A DNA stretch of 45,192 nucleotides, from the NCBI GenBank assembly GCA_024277195.1, contig JAJRVS010000326.1:1-45192 (forward strand). Reading direction: 5' to 3'. Under the pieces are notes generated by a model. That model was given only the letters and a program-made list of their open reading frames with translations, did not search any database and had not been told where the DNA came from. This document shows, piece after piece, positions 28,541 to 36,772 of this stretch. Numbering within the stretch: position 1 is the first letter of the stretch; the number at the start of each line of letters is the position of its first letter. Made by a program: the position numbers and the translations under genes. This DNA comes from Verrucomicrobiota bacterium. GTDB lineage: Bacteria > Verrucomicrobiota > Verrucomicrobiia > Verrucomicrobiales > DEV007.

Positions 28541-28984
28541 ATGAAATTACCGATAAATAAATCCCTATGCTCTGCCGGCCTGATGTTGGCAGCAGTGATG
28601 GCACTGCCAAGTTGCACCCCTTCCAACCCTTTTAAAAAGGCGGATACCAATAAGGATGATAAAGTCTCTCAGGCTGAGTTTAATCGTTATATTCTCGAAG
28701 AAATTTATTCAGCGACCGATACGGATGGGGATAGTAAAATCACCTTTAAAGAATGGAAGGCGGCAAACCCAGAGGCTAAAAAATCAAAATTCAAGCTGCC
28801 GGATGATAACTCCGATGGCAGCGTGACACCAAAAGAGTTGCAGAAGTATTACAAAGAAGAGGGCAAGTTGGTGGATTTATTCAAAAAAATCGATTCGAGC
28901 AGTGACGGTTCTCTTTCCCATGCTGAAGTAGAAGCTTATATGTCCAAAGCCGAAGCCCAGGCGGCTAAATCAAAAAAACCTTAA
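28541..28984 (+). CDS. EF-hand calcium-binding lipoprotein
   Basis: A 147-residue lipoprotein: signal sequence followed by lipobox ALPSC (Cys 25). Calcium-binding loops are seen in DTNKDDKVSQAE, DTDGDSKITFKE, DDNSDGSVTPKE and DSSSDGSLSHAE, i.e. two EF-hand pairs. It should be anchored in the periplasmic leaflet of a membrane. It is divergent from the BNR_4 gene and 13 bp before a glycine-zipper lipoprotein, with which it is probably co-transcribed. Such calcium-binding lipoproteins are common near sulfatase loci in this phylum; role unknown. Confidence 0.88.
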   Translation: MKLPINKSLCSAGLMLAAVMALPSCTPSNPFKKADTNKDDKVSQAEFNRYILEEIYSATDTDGDSKITFKEWKAANPEAKKSKFKLPDDNSDGSVTPKELQKYYKEEGKLVDLFKKIDSSSDGSLSHAEVEAYMSKAEAQAAKSKKP

Positions 28985-28997
28985 TTAGCGAAATACC

Positions 28998-29273
28998 ATG
29001 AAATCTTATTTTTCAGCTCTCATTTTTACGGCACTTCTCGGGGCATTGGCCACTTCTTGTGTGGTGCACCCTGACCCTTATGTCCGTCGCGGCCGCGCAG
29101 GAGGTGTTGCTCTTGGAACCGCAACAGGTGCGATTATTGGCAACAATGTCAGGGGAGGAAATTCTTGGGGTGGCGCTGCTATCGGTGCTGCCGTAGGAGG
29201 TCTGGCCGGAGATCGTCGTGGCAAGACGAACTCGATGTACTACGGTGGTCGCCCTTCGTATCGCTATTATTAA
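28998..29273 (+). CDS. Glycine-zipper lipoprotein
   Basis: A 91-residue lipoprotein with signal peptide and lipobox LATSC (Cys 21). The mature part has a glycine-zipper segment (AGGVALGTATGAIIG, then AAIGAAVGGLAG) of the kind that inserts in outer membranes, and ends in an aromatic Tyr/Arg tail (SYRYY). It follows the EF-hand gene closely and its stop overlaps the stop of the convergent batD gene by three bases. Confidence 0.85.
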   Translation: MKSYFSALIFTALLGALATSCVVHPDPYVRRGRAGGVALGTATGAIIGNNVRGGNSWGGAAIGAAVGGLAGDRRGKTNSMYYGGRPSYRYY

Positions 29274-30658
29274 TGACGCGGGTTCAGCGGCTTGAGGCCA
29301 GCTGCAGAGTGGCTGGGTGTTGACTTGTATTGTTTGCGCGCCGCTTTGAGCGCTCGTTTGAAGGGCGTGGAGTTCCAGTCAGTTTTGTTGTGGACGACCG
29401 CTTGGTTGAGGCTTTCGATTTCTCGGATCAGAGCTTCGCTATTTTGCTCGTGGGCAAAAGCACTCAGAGTAGTGTGGTGATGAGACCACTTTGAACGGGG
29501 GAACCACTGGTTGAGAGCGTTGAGGCTTTGCGTGGGAGTGGTGGTGTCGAGGATTTTGTTAAAATAGGTGGCTTCGCTTTCTTGGTAGCGTTTTTGCCAT
29601 TGGATGAACGGCTGTTGGATAGCTCGGCGGTAGCGGATCAACAAAGCGATAGCAGTGAGTAAAAGTAAACTTGAAACGATGGCGTTCTGCCAAGAGAAAG
29701 CGGGGTCAGATTTTGGCGGGCTTTGCTCTGTCGGCGTGGCATTGATCCTGGCTTCGACTGCAAAGCTGACTGAGGGAAGGGTGATTTTTTCCATCTCTCT
29801 ACGTTCGAGATTCCACCACAGAATGGCGATGGCGGGCAGGGAGTAACTGCCAGGTTTTTCGCACAAGTAGGTGATTTCATCGATACGCTCGCCGATGAGA
29901 GAGCCTCGGTTGATTTCGTCGTTGAGCCGAGCTCGAGATGGATAAATCTTGAGCCCTTCTATTTGCGGGAAAGGGATGGCGGGGAAAACCATGCCGGGCA
30001 TGTCGGGCGCGCGGAAGGTGATGATTCGTTTGAAGGCATCACCTACTTTTAATATTTCCTGAGGTTGAGGTTGCCATGTCTGTTCGACTTTTAAATCAGA
30101 GGCACTGATCAGAATCGAAAGGTGTTCGGCTCCCGCTGGCATCTTGGCAGAGATTTTTAGAGGCTGGGTATTTTTAGAATATTCGACGGCGGTTTCACCA
30201 GGGGAACCGGCAATACCAAAACGCACTTTGAAAGTGGGGATGGTAAACTCACCAGCTCGTTGTGGATAAAAAGAAAGTTCGTGGACTTGCACGCTAAAAG
30301 TCTGACCATTGATACTCTTGGAGCTCACCAAGGCGCGCTCCTCAGGTTTGTAGAATACGGCACCAGCGATGTCCGGTAGGGAAAGCAAGGTAGGGCCGTC
30401 AAAAAATGTTTTGGATAAAACTTCAACCAGCACGGTGACTTTTTGCCCGACCCAGACAGGGTCGCTGGTATTGGGGGCGAGCGAAATTTGCGCGGGTTCC
30501 GGCGAGGGGGACTGAGCCCATGTGACGCTTTGGGTGATCAGTAATAAGATCAGGCTTAGGATGTTTAGCTGGAGGGGCAAACTCCTGCATGCCTTGAATG
30601 AAGATGCGGGCAAGGTGGAACTTGCCCCTCCAAGAAAATTGCGAACTGAACGCTTCAT
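29270..30658 (-). CDS. batD: BatD-family protein, last gene of the Bat operon
   Basis: A 462-residue secreted, membrane-anchored protein with the BatD beta-sandwich pattern (QVHELSFYPQRAGEFTIPTFKVRF ... GDAFKRIITFRAPDMPGMVFPAIPFPQIEGLKIYP ... GSYSLPAIAILWWN) and a membrane helix at about 320-340 (ALLIRYRR). The start ATG overlaps the batC stop (ATGA). The N-terminus is unusual: 21 codons between the start and the signal-peptide core (NILSLILLLITQSVTWA) come from a palindromic DNA element. No other start codon lies between that element and the signal peptide, so the insert must be translated. BatD helps assemble the Bat membrane complex; operon function in stress tolerance is inferred from the family. 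Confidence 0.93.
   Translation of the reverse strand: MKRSVRNFLGGASSTLPASSFKACRSLPLQLNILSLILLLITQSVTWAQSPSPEPAQISLAPNTSDPVWVGQKVTVLVEVLSKTFFDGPTLLSLPDIAGAVFYKPEERALVSSKSINGQTFSVQVHELSFYPQRAGEFTIPTFKVRFGIAGSPGETAVEYSKNTQPLKISAKMPAGAEHLSILISASDLKVEQTWQPQPQEILKVGDAFKRIITFRAPDMPGMVFPAIPFPQIEGLKIYPSRARLNDEINRGSLIGERIDEITYLCEKPGSYSLPAIAILWWNLERREMEKITLPSVSFAVEARINATPTEQSPPKSDPAFSWQNAIVSSLLLLTAIALLIRYRRAIQQPFIQWQKRYQESEATYFNKILDTTTPTQSLNALNQWFPRSKWSHHHTTLSAFAHEQNSEALIREIESLNQAVVHNKTDWNSTPFKRALKAARKQYKSTPSHSAAGLKPLNPRH
30570..30632. repeat. 63-bp palindromic element inserted in frame in batD
   Basis: Perfect 11-bp outer arms TGGAGGGGCAA / TTGCCCCTCCA, with an inner CCTTG/CAAGG pairing. The length is 63 bp, exactly 21 codons, and it lies between the start codon and the hydrophobic core of the BatD signal peptide. 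It looks like a REP-type or RPE-type mobile palindrome. Confidence 0.7.
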
Positions 30659-31335
30659 TTGTCCTCCTCCTCGCTTTTACTTTCACCGAATTGTAATTGG
30701 TAAGCAAATTTGTTGCGCAAAAATTCAGCGGATTGGGTTTGTACTTTGCGCAACCACAAGGCACGCATTTCATCGTCGGATAATTGATCGCCAGCACCGG
30801 CTTCGATCACTTCTTCATTTTTGGAGTTTTTTGCCCGATCGTCGAAGACAATTTCATCGGCTCCGAGTTTGCCTCCGGTGCCTCCGGCGTCATCATCAGG
30901 GGGCACCATCAAAGCTTTGCGCGCAATAGCGAGGTCGCGGTTTTCAGCGGCTTCTTTCCATGAGGGATTTTGCTTGAGCGCACGGTCATAAAGTTCGATG
31001 GCGGCATCGTAATTGCCGAGCATGACCTGGCAGTTGGCGCGGTTGTAGATGCCTTCGGGACTGGCGACGGAGTTGAAAACTTTCAGGGCGTTTTTAAATT
31101 GTCCGTCTTTGTATAAAGCCACTCCGCGAAGCATGGCCGTTGAAAACTTATCAGCGGCGGCGGCGTAGTTTTTGCTACGCATCAATGTTTGCCCTTGTTG
31201 ATCCGGTGTTCGCCATAAATTGGAAAAGTTTCGCCCGGCACTGAGCCAGGCGACTGTCGTGGCGGCAGACAACAGCAGAGCAATTCCCGCTATGAGGAAA
31301 ACCCTGAATTTGCTGTTGTGCTTGTTGGGATGCAT
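30655..31335 (-). CDS. batC: BatC-like TPR protein
   Basis: A 226-residue protein beginning MHPNKHNSKFRVFL at the ATG 31335, with an N-terminal membrane anchor (FLIAGIALLLSAATTVAWL). Two to three tetratricopeptide repeats follow (LYKDGQFKNALKVFNSV, VMLGNYDAAIELYDRALKQNP), then an acidic/Gly-rich tail. In Bat operons this protein docks between the VWA proteins and BatD. It starts 5 bp after the batB stop and its stop overlaps the batD start by 4 bp, showing translational coupling. Confidence 0.85.
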   Translation of the reverse strand: MHPNKHNSKFRVFLIAGIALLLSAATTVAWLSAGRNFSNLWRTPDQQGQTLMRSKNYAAAADKFSTAMLRGVALYKDGQFKNALKVFNSVASPEGIYNRANCQVMLGNYDAAIELYDRALKQNPSWKEAAENRDLAIARKALMVPPDDDAGGTGGKLGADEIVFDDRAKNSKNEEVIEAGAGDQLSDDEMRALWLRKVQTQSAEFLRNKFAYQLQFGESKSEEEDK

Positions 31336-31340
31336 GATGT

Positions 31341-32252
31341 TTAATTCCAGGCAATGACCCAACCGGGGCGGAACCACCACAGTCCGAGAGCGGCGATGAT
31401 GATATTGAGCCACCAACCGCGATCCTGCCAGTGGGAACTGGCATTATTTTTGTCAGGCCGAGCGGAAAATGAAGTTTTGACCAGTTTGGACAGCCTAGTC
31501 ACATCGCTGTCATCTACGGTGACCGGGGTGAAAGTGGCACCATTTTTTTGAACGGTCGAGCGCAGGGAGTCGAGTCCGTTTGGACCAATCATTCCGAGCA
31601 CATGAACGGGAGCGGTGTTTTTTTCTGTGATGAAATCCAGAGAATCCGGCAGGCTGTCGGCGATGGAAAGAATGGAGCCGTTAAGGCTGGCATTTTTTAA
31701 TTGTCGATTGGCGAGTTTGAATGCTTCGGCGGCGGCCTCACCTTCGCGCGGCATGATTTTTGGCGAAAGGTCAGCGGCAAAAGAGTTGATGATGCCTGCG
31801 TCTTTGGTCAAGGGCATGACCAGATGGGCGCTGCCGGAATAGGCGATCAAAGCGGCGCGGGATCCGCTGCGCAATTCGAGCAGGTCGTGAATTTTCTGCA
31901 CCGCGCGCTCTGCCCGCGAAGGCTGCACATCTTGTTCCGCCATACTTTCTGTTACTTTGAGAACGATGATCAGGGCTGCCTGGTCTTCGGCAAAAGGTGA
32001 GGGTTCGAGATTCCAAGTGGGTCCTGCGAGGGCAAGCGCTCCGAGTAACCATACGATCGCCATCAAGGTGACCGGGCGGATGGTCTGTTGTTTGGACTGA
32101 TCGGTCATCAAGACAGAGAGCAAATGAGGATCCATGATGCGCCGCCAGGCACGGGCGGAATCCTGATGTCGCCAGATGATCCAGATGAGGATTGCCGCGG
32201 GAAGCAGAGCCACTAACCACCAAGGGCGGATGAAATGGAAGGTATCAATCAT
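31341..32252 (-). CDS. batB: BatB-like VWA membrane protein, degenerate MIDAS
   Basis: A 303-residue inner-membrane protein from the ATG 32252 (MIDTFHFIRPWWLVALLPA). Membrane helices occur near the N-terminus (two) and the C-terminus (WWLNIIIAALGLWWF). A VWA domain lies between, but the metal-ion-dependent adhesion site, normally DxSxS, reads VLKVTESM: the first Asp is Lys. Metal binding is therefore unlikely, in contrast to the neighbouring BatA. Its start is 10 bp after the batA stop and its stop 5 bp before batC, typical of a tight operon. Confidence 0.85.
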   Translation of the reverse strand: MIDTFHFIRPWWLVALLPAAILIWIIWRHQDSARAWRRIMDPHLLSVLMTDQSKQQTIRPVTLMAIVWLLGALALAGPTWNLEPSPFAEDQAALIIVLKVTESMAEQDVQPSRAERAVQKIHDLLELRSGSRAALIAYSGSAHLVMPLTKDAGIINSFAADLSPKIMPREGEAAAEAFKLANRQLKNASLNGSILSIADSLPDSLDFITEKNTAPVHVLGMIGPNGLDSLRSTVQKNGATFTPVTVDDSDVTRLSKLVKTSFSARPDKNNASSHWQDRGWWLNIIIAALGLWWFRPGWVIAWN

Positions 32253-32262
32253 GAGCTGGCTC

Positions 32263-33252
32263 CTAATTGAGAATGTATTGCCGCGAGCGATCACGATAGA
32301 CCATCCAGATTTGAAAGAGCAGGGAAGTCAAAATAGCAAAAGCCAGTGGCCAGAAATACATTTCGTGGCGTGGACGATAGCTCACACTTTCGATTTCACG
32401 GGTGTCCAACTGGTCGAGCGTGACGTAGATTTGTTCTAGTTGCTTGCGGTTGAGAGCTTGAAAAAATTCACCGTCCGTGGTGTCGGCGATTTCTTTCAAG
32501 CTTTGTGTATCGAGTTTGTCTTCACCTGCCGCTTCGGGATCACCCATCGCGATGGTATGGATGACGATGGCTTTGTCCTTGGCTATGCGTGCGGCATCTG
32601 CGGGAGGGATCTTGCTGCTGGTATCGTTGCCGTCGGTTAGTAAGATGAGCACGCGGTCTTTTTGCTCGCTGCGGTCGAATACATTGATTGCCAGACCAAT
32701 GGCATCCCCGATGGCAGTTTTGGGCCCGGCCATGCCGACCTGGGCTTCGTTGAGCAGTTCGCGGCAGACATTTAGATCGGTGGTGAAGGGGACTTGGACA
32801 AAGGCGGCGTTGCCAAATAGAATCAGTCCGACACGGTCGCCTTCGCGGCGCTTGAGAAAGTCGTCAACCACTTGTTTGGTGGCGGTGAGGCGGTCGACGG
32901 TTTTTTCGGAGGCACCGGTGAAGTCTTCGATTTGCATCGAGGCAGAGAGATCGATGGCGAGTAGCAGGTCGCGGGTGGCCTGGACTTGGGTGATGGGTGG
33001 TTCAAAATACTGCGGGCGAGCCAGAGCAGTGACGATGCTGATCCAGAAGACCCAAGCGGCGAGGCTTTGTGCGTGGGAGCGACTGAGAACAGCGGAGCCG
33101 CTGGCAGGATTTTTTCCAGTGAGCTGGGCGAGGCGATTGAGGAAGGGCACTCGAACGGCTGGGCGCTTTTCGTGATGAGCGGGCAGCAGGCGTTTCAGCA
33201 GCAGGGGTAAAACCAGCAGCACAAAAACCCAGGGATGGAGGAAGGCAAACAA
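32263..33252 (-). CDS. batA: BatA-like VWA membrane protein
   Basis: A 329-residue inner-membrane protein of the BatA type. The start is a TTG at 33252 (MFAFLHPWVFVLLVLPLLLKRLL) because no ATG or GTG fits; the preceding DUF4381 stop is nine bases away. An N-terminal helix, a second helix (AAWVFWISIVTALARP), a VWA domain with intact MIDAS (AIDLSASM, then LLTDGND) and a C-terminal helix (MYFWPLAFAILTSLLFQIWMV) are seen. BatA forms the core of the stress-tolerance Bat complex with BatB and MoxR. Confidence 0.93.
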   Translation of the reverse strand: MFAFLHPWVFVLLVLPLLLKRLLPAHHEKRPAVRVPFLNRLAQLTGKNPASGSAVLSRSHAQSLAAWVFWISIVTALARPQYFEPPITQVQATRDLLLAIDLSASMQIEDFTGASEKTVDRLTATKQVVDDFLKRREGDRVGLILFGNAAFVQVPFTTDLNVCRELLNEAQVGMAGPKTAIGDAIGLAINVFDRSEQKDRVLILLTDGNDTSSKIPPADAARIAKDKAIVIHTIAMGDPEAAGEDKLDTQSLKEIADTTDGEFFQALNRKQLEQIYVTLDQLDTREIESVSYRPRHEMYFWPLAFAILTSLLFQIWMVYRDRSRQYILN

Positions 33253-33256
33253 TGAA

Positions 33257-33284
33257 GAAGTTAGAAGTTAGAAGTTTGAAGGGA
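33257..33284. repeat. Four tandem 7-bp units (GAAGTTA type) at the DUF4381/batA junction
   Basis: GAAGTTA, GAAGTTA, GAAGTTT and GAAGGGA follow each other. On the minus strand they encode the last residues of the DUF4381 protein (LQTSNF and stop) and precede the batA start. Related wording recurs at 40631 next to the methyltransferase start. Confidence 0.5.
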
Positions 33285-33725
33285 GGAATTTAGGATCCAG
33301 CTGCGGATGGTTGTTTTGAGATCGGAAAATTCGGTGCCAGCGGATTGTGCGGGTGCGTAAGAGAGGTCGAGCAGTTGCTGCCCTACCCTTTCGGTGAAGG
33401 CGGTGGTATTGCCAGTTTGGTCGAGGAATTCCAGCCAGTCGTCACCACTGAGGCAGGCTACTTGCTCTCGGGGGGCGATGGATAGGGTCACGCGTTTGAC
33501 GAGGGCGGGAAGTTGGGATGGACTGATAGTTTCCAGTTCAAATAAAGCTTCACGGCGGAAACGATTTTTTTGCCACTGCTGAATGAGTCGAATGCTGATC
33601 CATGTAGTGGCAATGAGCAGTGCAAACATGAGGACATACCATCCTGGTGCCAGTGGCAACCAGGGCACGGGATCGGGCACGATGATGTCGTGTAGATGGT
33701 CGAGGCTGGTGGGGCTAGCAGTCAT
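33261..33725 (-). CDS. DUF4381 membrane protein of the Bat operon
   Basis: A 154-residue protein with a single membrane helix (WYVLMFALLIATTWISIRLI, about 29-49) and a cytoplasmic or periplasmic helical domain containing LSGDDWLEFLDQ, matching DUF4381 found between DUF58 and BatA genes. Its start overlaps the DUF58 stop by 4 bp (ATGA). The last residues (LQTSNF) derive from a tandem 7-bp repeat, so the native C-terminus may have been replaced. Function unknown; likely a structural part of the Bat complex. Confidence 0.88.
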   Translation of the reverse strand: MTASPTSLDHLHDIIVPDPVPWLPLAPGWYVLMFALLIATTWISIRLIQQWQKNRFRREALFELETISPSQLPALVKRVTLSIAPREQVACLSGDDWLEFLDQTGNTTAFTERVGQQLLDLSYAPAQSAGTEFSDLKTTIRSWILNSSLQTSNF

Positions 33726-34672
33726 TTTTTTGCAGCAGCTTTCCTGCCTTGACCGATGGCAGCTCCTAATTGGTCACGAATTTGTCGGGTGACATCGTGA
33801 CTGGTTTCAATAGGTAAAAAAGGGATGGACCGTCCTCGGGAAATATTTTTCATCCGCTCGAGGCGCTTTTTAAAATCATTGGCAAACTGTTGGAGTAGTT
33901 TTTTTTCGTCGGTATTGACTTCCAGTTGCAGTTCACTTTCAGCCATGTGGAGCCGTCCCGCATCGGGGAGTTGAGCCTCCAGGGGGTCGTAGATGAAAAG
34001 TGACATCACATCATTGTGGGCAGAGAGCAAAGTGATCAGACGCTTGGTGTCTGGGTTCATGCCGTTGAAATCGCTGATGATGCAAATCAGGTGATCGTGT
34101 TTGGCAATTTGCCGGGTTTGGCTCAATGCTTCGTTCAACATGCCGGGGTTGGCAGGTGGACAGGGCTCTTTGCCAAGCTGCTGATTTTTTTCCACTATGG
34201 CACCAAGCAGTTGGCGTACCCGGCCACGGCTGCGGTGAGCTTTGATTGAAGTGATTTCTTCATCGTTAAAAACCAAAGCGCCAACCCGGTCACCGGCGGC
34301 AAGCACTTTCCATGCGCCGAGGGCGGTGGCTTCCGCGGCAGCTACTGACTTCATGGTGCGACGACTGCCAAAAAACATTGAGCATCGTTGATCGACTAAA
34401 AACAACACGGGGCGGTCGCGTTCTTCGGTGTAAACGCGGACATGTGGCTTTCGCATACGGGCGGTGACTTTCCAGTCCATGGTGCGCACGTCATCACCGG
34501 GCAAATAACCACGGATCTCCTCGAAGTTGAGCCCGCGACCGCGGAGGCGGGAAGCATGGCGACCGGCAAGGATACTGTGGATCGGTTGTCGCGGCAAAAA
34601 GCTGAATCCACGCGCCCGATGCTCAAGACGCACCAGTTGGTCGAGGTCTGCGTAGATACGGGAGTCGTTCAT
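33722..34672 (-). CDS. DUF58 protein of the MoxR/Bat operon
   Basis: A 316-residue cytoplasmic protein with the DUF58 (PF01882) core GRGLNFEEIRGYLPGDDVRTMDWKVTAR, preceded by the family's GRHASRLRG segment, and a VWA-like fold beyond it (VLFLVDQRCSMFFGS and IISDFNGMN). It begins 7 bp after the moxR stop and overlaps DUF4381. The family pairs with MoxR ATPases in complexes assembling or activating membrane or secreted proteins. Confidence 0.95.
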   Translation of the reverse strand: MNDSRIYADLDQLVRLEHRARGFSFLPRQPIHSILAGRHASRLRGRGLNFEEIRGYLPGDDVRTMDWKVTARMRKPHVRVYTEERDRPVLFLVDQRCSMFFGSRRTMKSVAAAEATALGAWKVLAAGDRVGALVFNDEEITSIKAHRSRGRVRQLLGAIVEKNQQLGKEPCPPANPGMLNEALSQTRQIAKHDHLICIISDFNGMNPDTKRLITLLSAHNDVMSLFIYDPLEAQLPDAGRLHMAESELQLEVNTDEKKLLQQFANDFKKRLERMKNISRGRSIPFLPIETSHDVTRQIRDQLGAAIGQGRKAAAKK

Positions 34673-34679
34673 GGGGTAT

Positions 34680-35648
34680 TCAGGCGACGGCGACTTTGGC
34701 GATGATTTGTTTTAATACTTCATCGGCACTGATTCCATCTGCCTCGGCTTCGTAGCTCAGCATCAGGCGATGCCGCAGGCAGTCGTGCGCGATGGCTTGA
34801 ATATCATCGGGGGTGACGAAATCCCGCTTGTGTAGCCATGCGCGGGAGCGTGCAACTTTATCTAGCGCAATGCCGCCGCGCGGACTTGCGCCAACGTCGA
34901 TCAGTTTGCCAATGTCATCACCATAACGCTCAGGATGGCGGGTAGCGGTGATCAGGTCGACGATGTACTGATCCATGTTGTCAGATACTTTGATTTGTTG
35001 AATTTCTGCTCTTGCATCGAAGATGGTTTGTTGAGGAATGAGTTCGGCTTTTTCGCTTTTGCCTTTATTGCCTTCCTCTCCCCGCACTAGGCGAATGATT
35101 TCCACTTCCGATTCTTCGGGGGCGTAAGTGATGATGACATGCATCAGGAAGCGATCCATTTGCGCTTCGGGCAGTGGGTAAGTGCCTTCTTGTTCGACGG
35201 GGTTCTGGGTGGCAAGCACCATGAAAAGCGGAGGCAGTTGATGGGTGTTCTGACCGACGGTGACGGTGCGCTCCTCCATCGCTTCGAGCAGGGCTGCCTG
35301 GACTTTGGCGGGGGCGCGGTTGACTTCATCAGCGAGCACCAGGTTGCCAAAAATGGGGCCGGGTTGGAATTTAAAATTTCCTTTTCCACCTTCTTCAAAA
35401 TACATATCCGAGCCAGTGATGTCGGCGGGCAACAGGTCGGGGGTGAACTGGATACGGCTGAAATCGGATTCCAAATTGTCGGCAAGGGTTTTGATCGCCC
35501 GTGTTTTGGCCAGACCGGGAAGACCTTCCATCAGCACGTTGCCATTGGCAAGCAGGGCGAGGATGAGTCGTTCAACGACTTTTTCCTGACCCATGATGGA
35601 TTGACTGACACGGGCTTGGAGTTGCTGGATGGATTGGAGCGTGGACAT
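34680..35648 (-). CDS. moxR: MoxR-family AAA+ ATPase
   Basis: A 322-residue ATPase. Walker A is GLPGLAKT (42-49), Walker B is LVLADEVNR (D107/E108), and the lid has RHPERYGDDIG and GASPRGGIAL. It starts the conserved order moxR-DUF58-DUF4381-batA-batB-batC-batD, all genes separated by fewer than 12 bp or overlapping. MoxR proteins use ATP to remodel or metallate partner VWA proteins in the cytoplasm. The promoter probably lies within the short gap that also contains a CACGAAG repeat word. Confidence 0.96.
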   Translation of the reverse strand: MSTLQSIQQLQARVSQSIMGQEKVVERLILALLANGNVLMEGLPGLAKTRAIKTLADNLESDFSRIQFTPDLLPADITGSDMYFEEGGKGNFKFQPGPIFGNLVLADEVNRAPAKVQAALLEAMEERTVTVGQNTHQLPPLFMVLATQNPVEQEGTYPLPEAQMDRFLMHVIITYAPEESEVEIIRLVRGEEGNKGKSEKAELIPQQTIFDARAEIQQIKVSDNMDQYIVDLITATRHPERYGDDIGKLIDVGASPRGGIALDKVARSRAWLHKRDFVTPDDIQAIAHDCLRHRLMLSYEAEADGISADEVLKQIIAKVAVA

Positions 35649-35662
35649 AACTGGAAAAATGT

Positions 35663-35687
35663 CTCACACGAAGGCACGAAGACACGA
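35663..35687. repeat. Periodic CACGAAG word (8-bp period)
   Basis: Three ACACGAAG/GCACGAAG units in succession lie between the HAD phosphatase stop and the moxR start. It is a further example of the periodic intergenic words in this window. Confidence 0.5.
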
Positions 35688-35704
35688 AGTTTTTTAAGAG
35701 AGCA

Positions 35705-36691
35705 TTATTTTTTCTCAGCGGGATAAATTTTTGACCAGTCCTTTTTCATGCTGATGATGTTCCATTTGCGTTTTTTGGCTTGGTCGAGTCCACGCTTGAG
35801 CTGGCCGATGTGGGAATCGCGATCATAGGCCCATTCGCGCTTGGCGTCGTCGTGGTGCACGAGTAGGCCGAAGCGGGCACCTTTGCCGGAGGTGGTGTAT
35901 TCGAGCATTTGGAAGTCGCCGTCGGAATTGCCGGCGGCGAAGATGGGGCGGCGGCCGATATGTTGATGGATGCCGACGGGTTTGCCTTTTTTGTCATCGA
36001 TGAAATTCAGTTCGGGTAGTTTTACTAGAGTGGGTTTGCCGTTGCGGATTTCGTAGCTGGTTTTGAGGCTGGAGCCGATCACTTGTTGTGGTGGAATGCC
36101 GTAGGTTTCTTCGGCGAAAATACGGACAAAATCGATGCCGCCTCCGGTGACGATGAAGGTTTTAAAATCATTGGCGCGCAGGTAAGCGAGCAGTTCGAGC
36201 ATCGGTTGGAAGACCATTTGATTGTAGGGGCGGCCGGTTTTTGGATGGCGGGCGGTGGTTAGCCATTTGCGCACGCTTTGATCGAACTCTTCTGTAGTGA
36301 AATTGGTGTGGGTGGCCATGGCGAGTTCCATTAGGGATTCCTTGCCTCCAGCGAGAGCCTTTTTGCTATCGCCTTTGAGGATGGAGGCAAAGGGCTCGGT
36401 GGTTTTCCACTCGGGGTGTTGCGGAGCGAGCATTTTGATTTGATCGATGATGAAGATGAGTTGGAAGTAGAGCGGTTGCTCGCTCCACAGGCAGCCGTCG
36501 TTGTCGAAAGTGGCGATGCGTTTGGCCGGCACGACATAGTCAGGGGAGTCCGCTTGGGTGGTGCGCTCGACGAATGAGATGATAGCTTTTTTGTTGTCAC
36601 CGTCGTTCCAGGAGGGCAGGGGATCGGCGGTTGCAGGAAGAGTCAGCGTCAGCAAAGTGAGGGAAAAGCAGATAAATGATTTCATGACCAT
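35705..36691 (-). CDS. Secreted HAD-superfamily phosphatase
   Basis: A 328-residue protein with a signal peptide (FICFSLTLLTLTLPATA). The HAD motif I is FDNDGCLW (nucleophile D63, acid/base D65), motif II is FIVTGGG, motif III a Lys such as in KLPELNF or KPVGIHQ, and motif IV FAAGNSDGDFQM. It therefore hydrolyses a phosphoester, probably in the periplasm. Two ATGs (36691, 36685) are in tandem and either could be used. It follows a sulfatase and a strong terminator and precedes the moxR operon with a 56-bp gap; no clear partner is evident. Confidence 0.88.
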   Translation of the reverse strand: MVMKSFICFSLTLLTLTLPATADPLPSWNDGDNKKAIISFVERTTQADSPDYVVPAKRIATFDNDGCLWSEQPLYFQLIFIIDQIKMLAPQHPEWKTTEPFASILKGDSKKALAGGKESLMELAMATHTNFTTEEFDQSVRKWLTTARHPKTGRPYNQMVFQPMLELLAYLRANDFKTFIVTGGGIDFVRIFAEETYGIPPQQVIGSSLKTSYEIRNGKPTLVKLPELNFIDDKKGKPVGIHQHIGRRPIFAAGNSDGDFQMLEYTTSGKGARFGLLVHHDDAKREWAYDRDSHIGQLKRGLDQAKKRKWNIISMKKDWSKIYPAEKK

Positions 36692-36711
36692 TAAAATTGA
36701 AAGTATTTCAT

Positions 36712-36747
36712 AAAAAACGTCACGTCTGAGATTTTCAGACGTGGCGT
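36712..36747 (-). terminator. Intrinsic terminator of the tandem sulfatase operon
   Basis: On the minus strand a 13-bp stem (arms 36735-36747 and 36717-36729, one G-T pair, 5-nt loop) is followed at once by TTTTTT (36712-36717). It lies 26 nt after the stop of the last sulfatase. Confidence 0.85.
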
Positions 36748-36772
36748 GCTGTGAATCGCTGGTGATCAGTGA

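Noticed and set aside
32477-33175. 232-codon frame antisense to batA
   Set aside because: Ser/Arg/Thr-rich shadow of the conserved VWA gene, without a domain or signal sequence.
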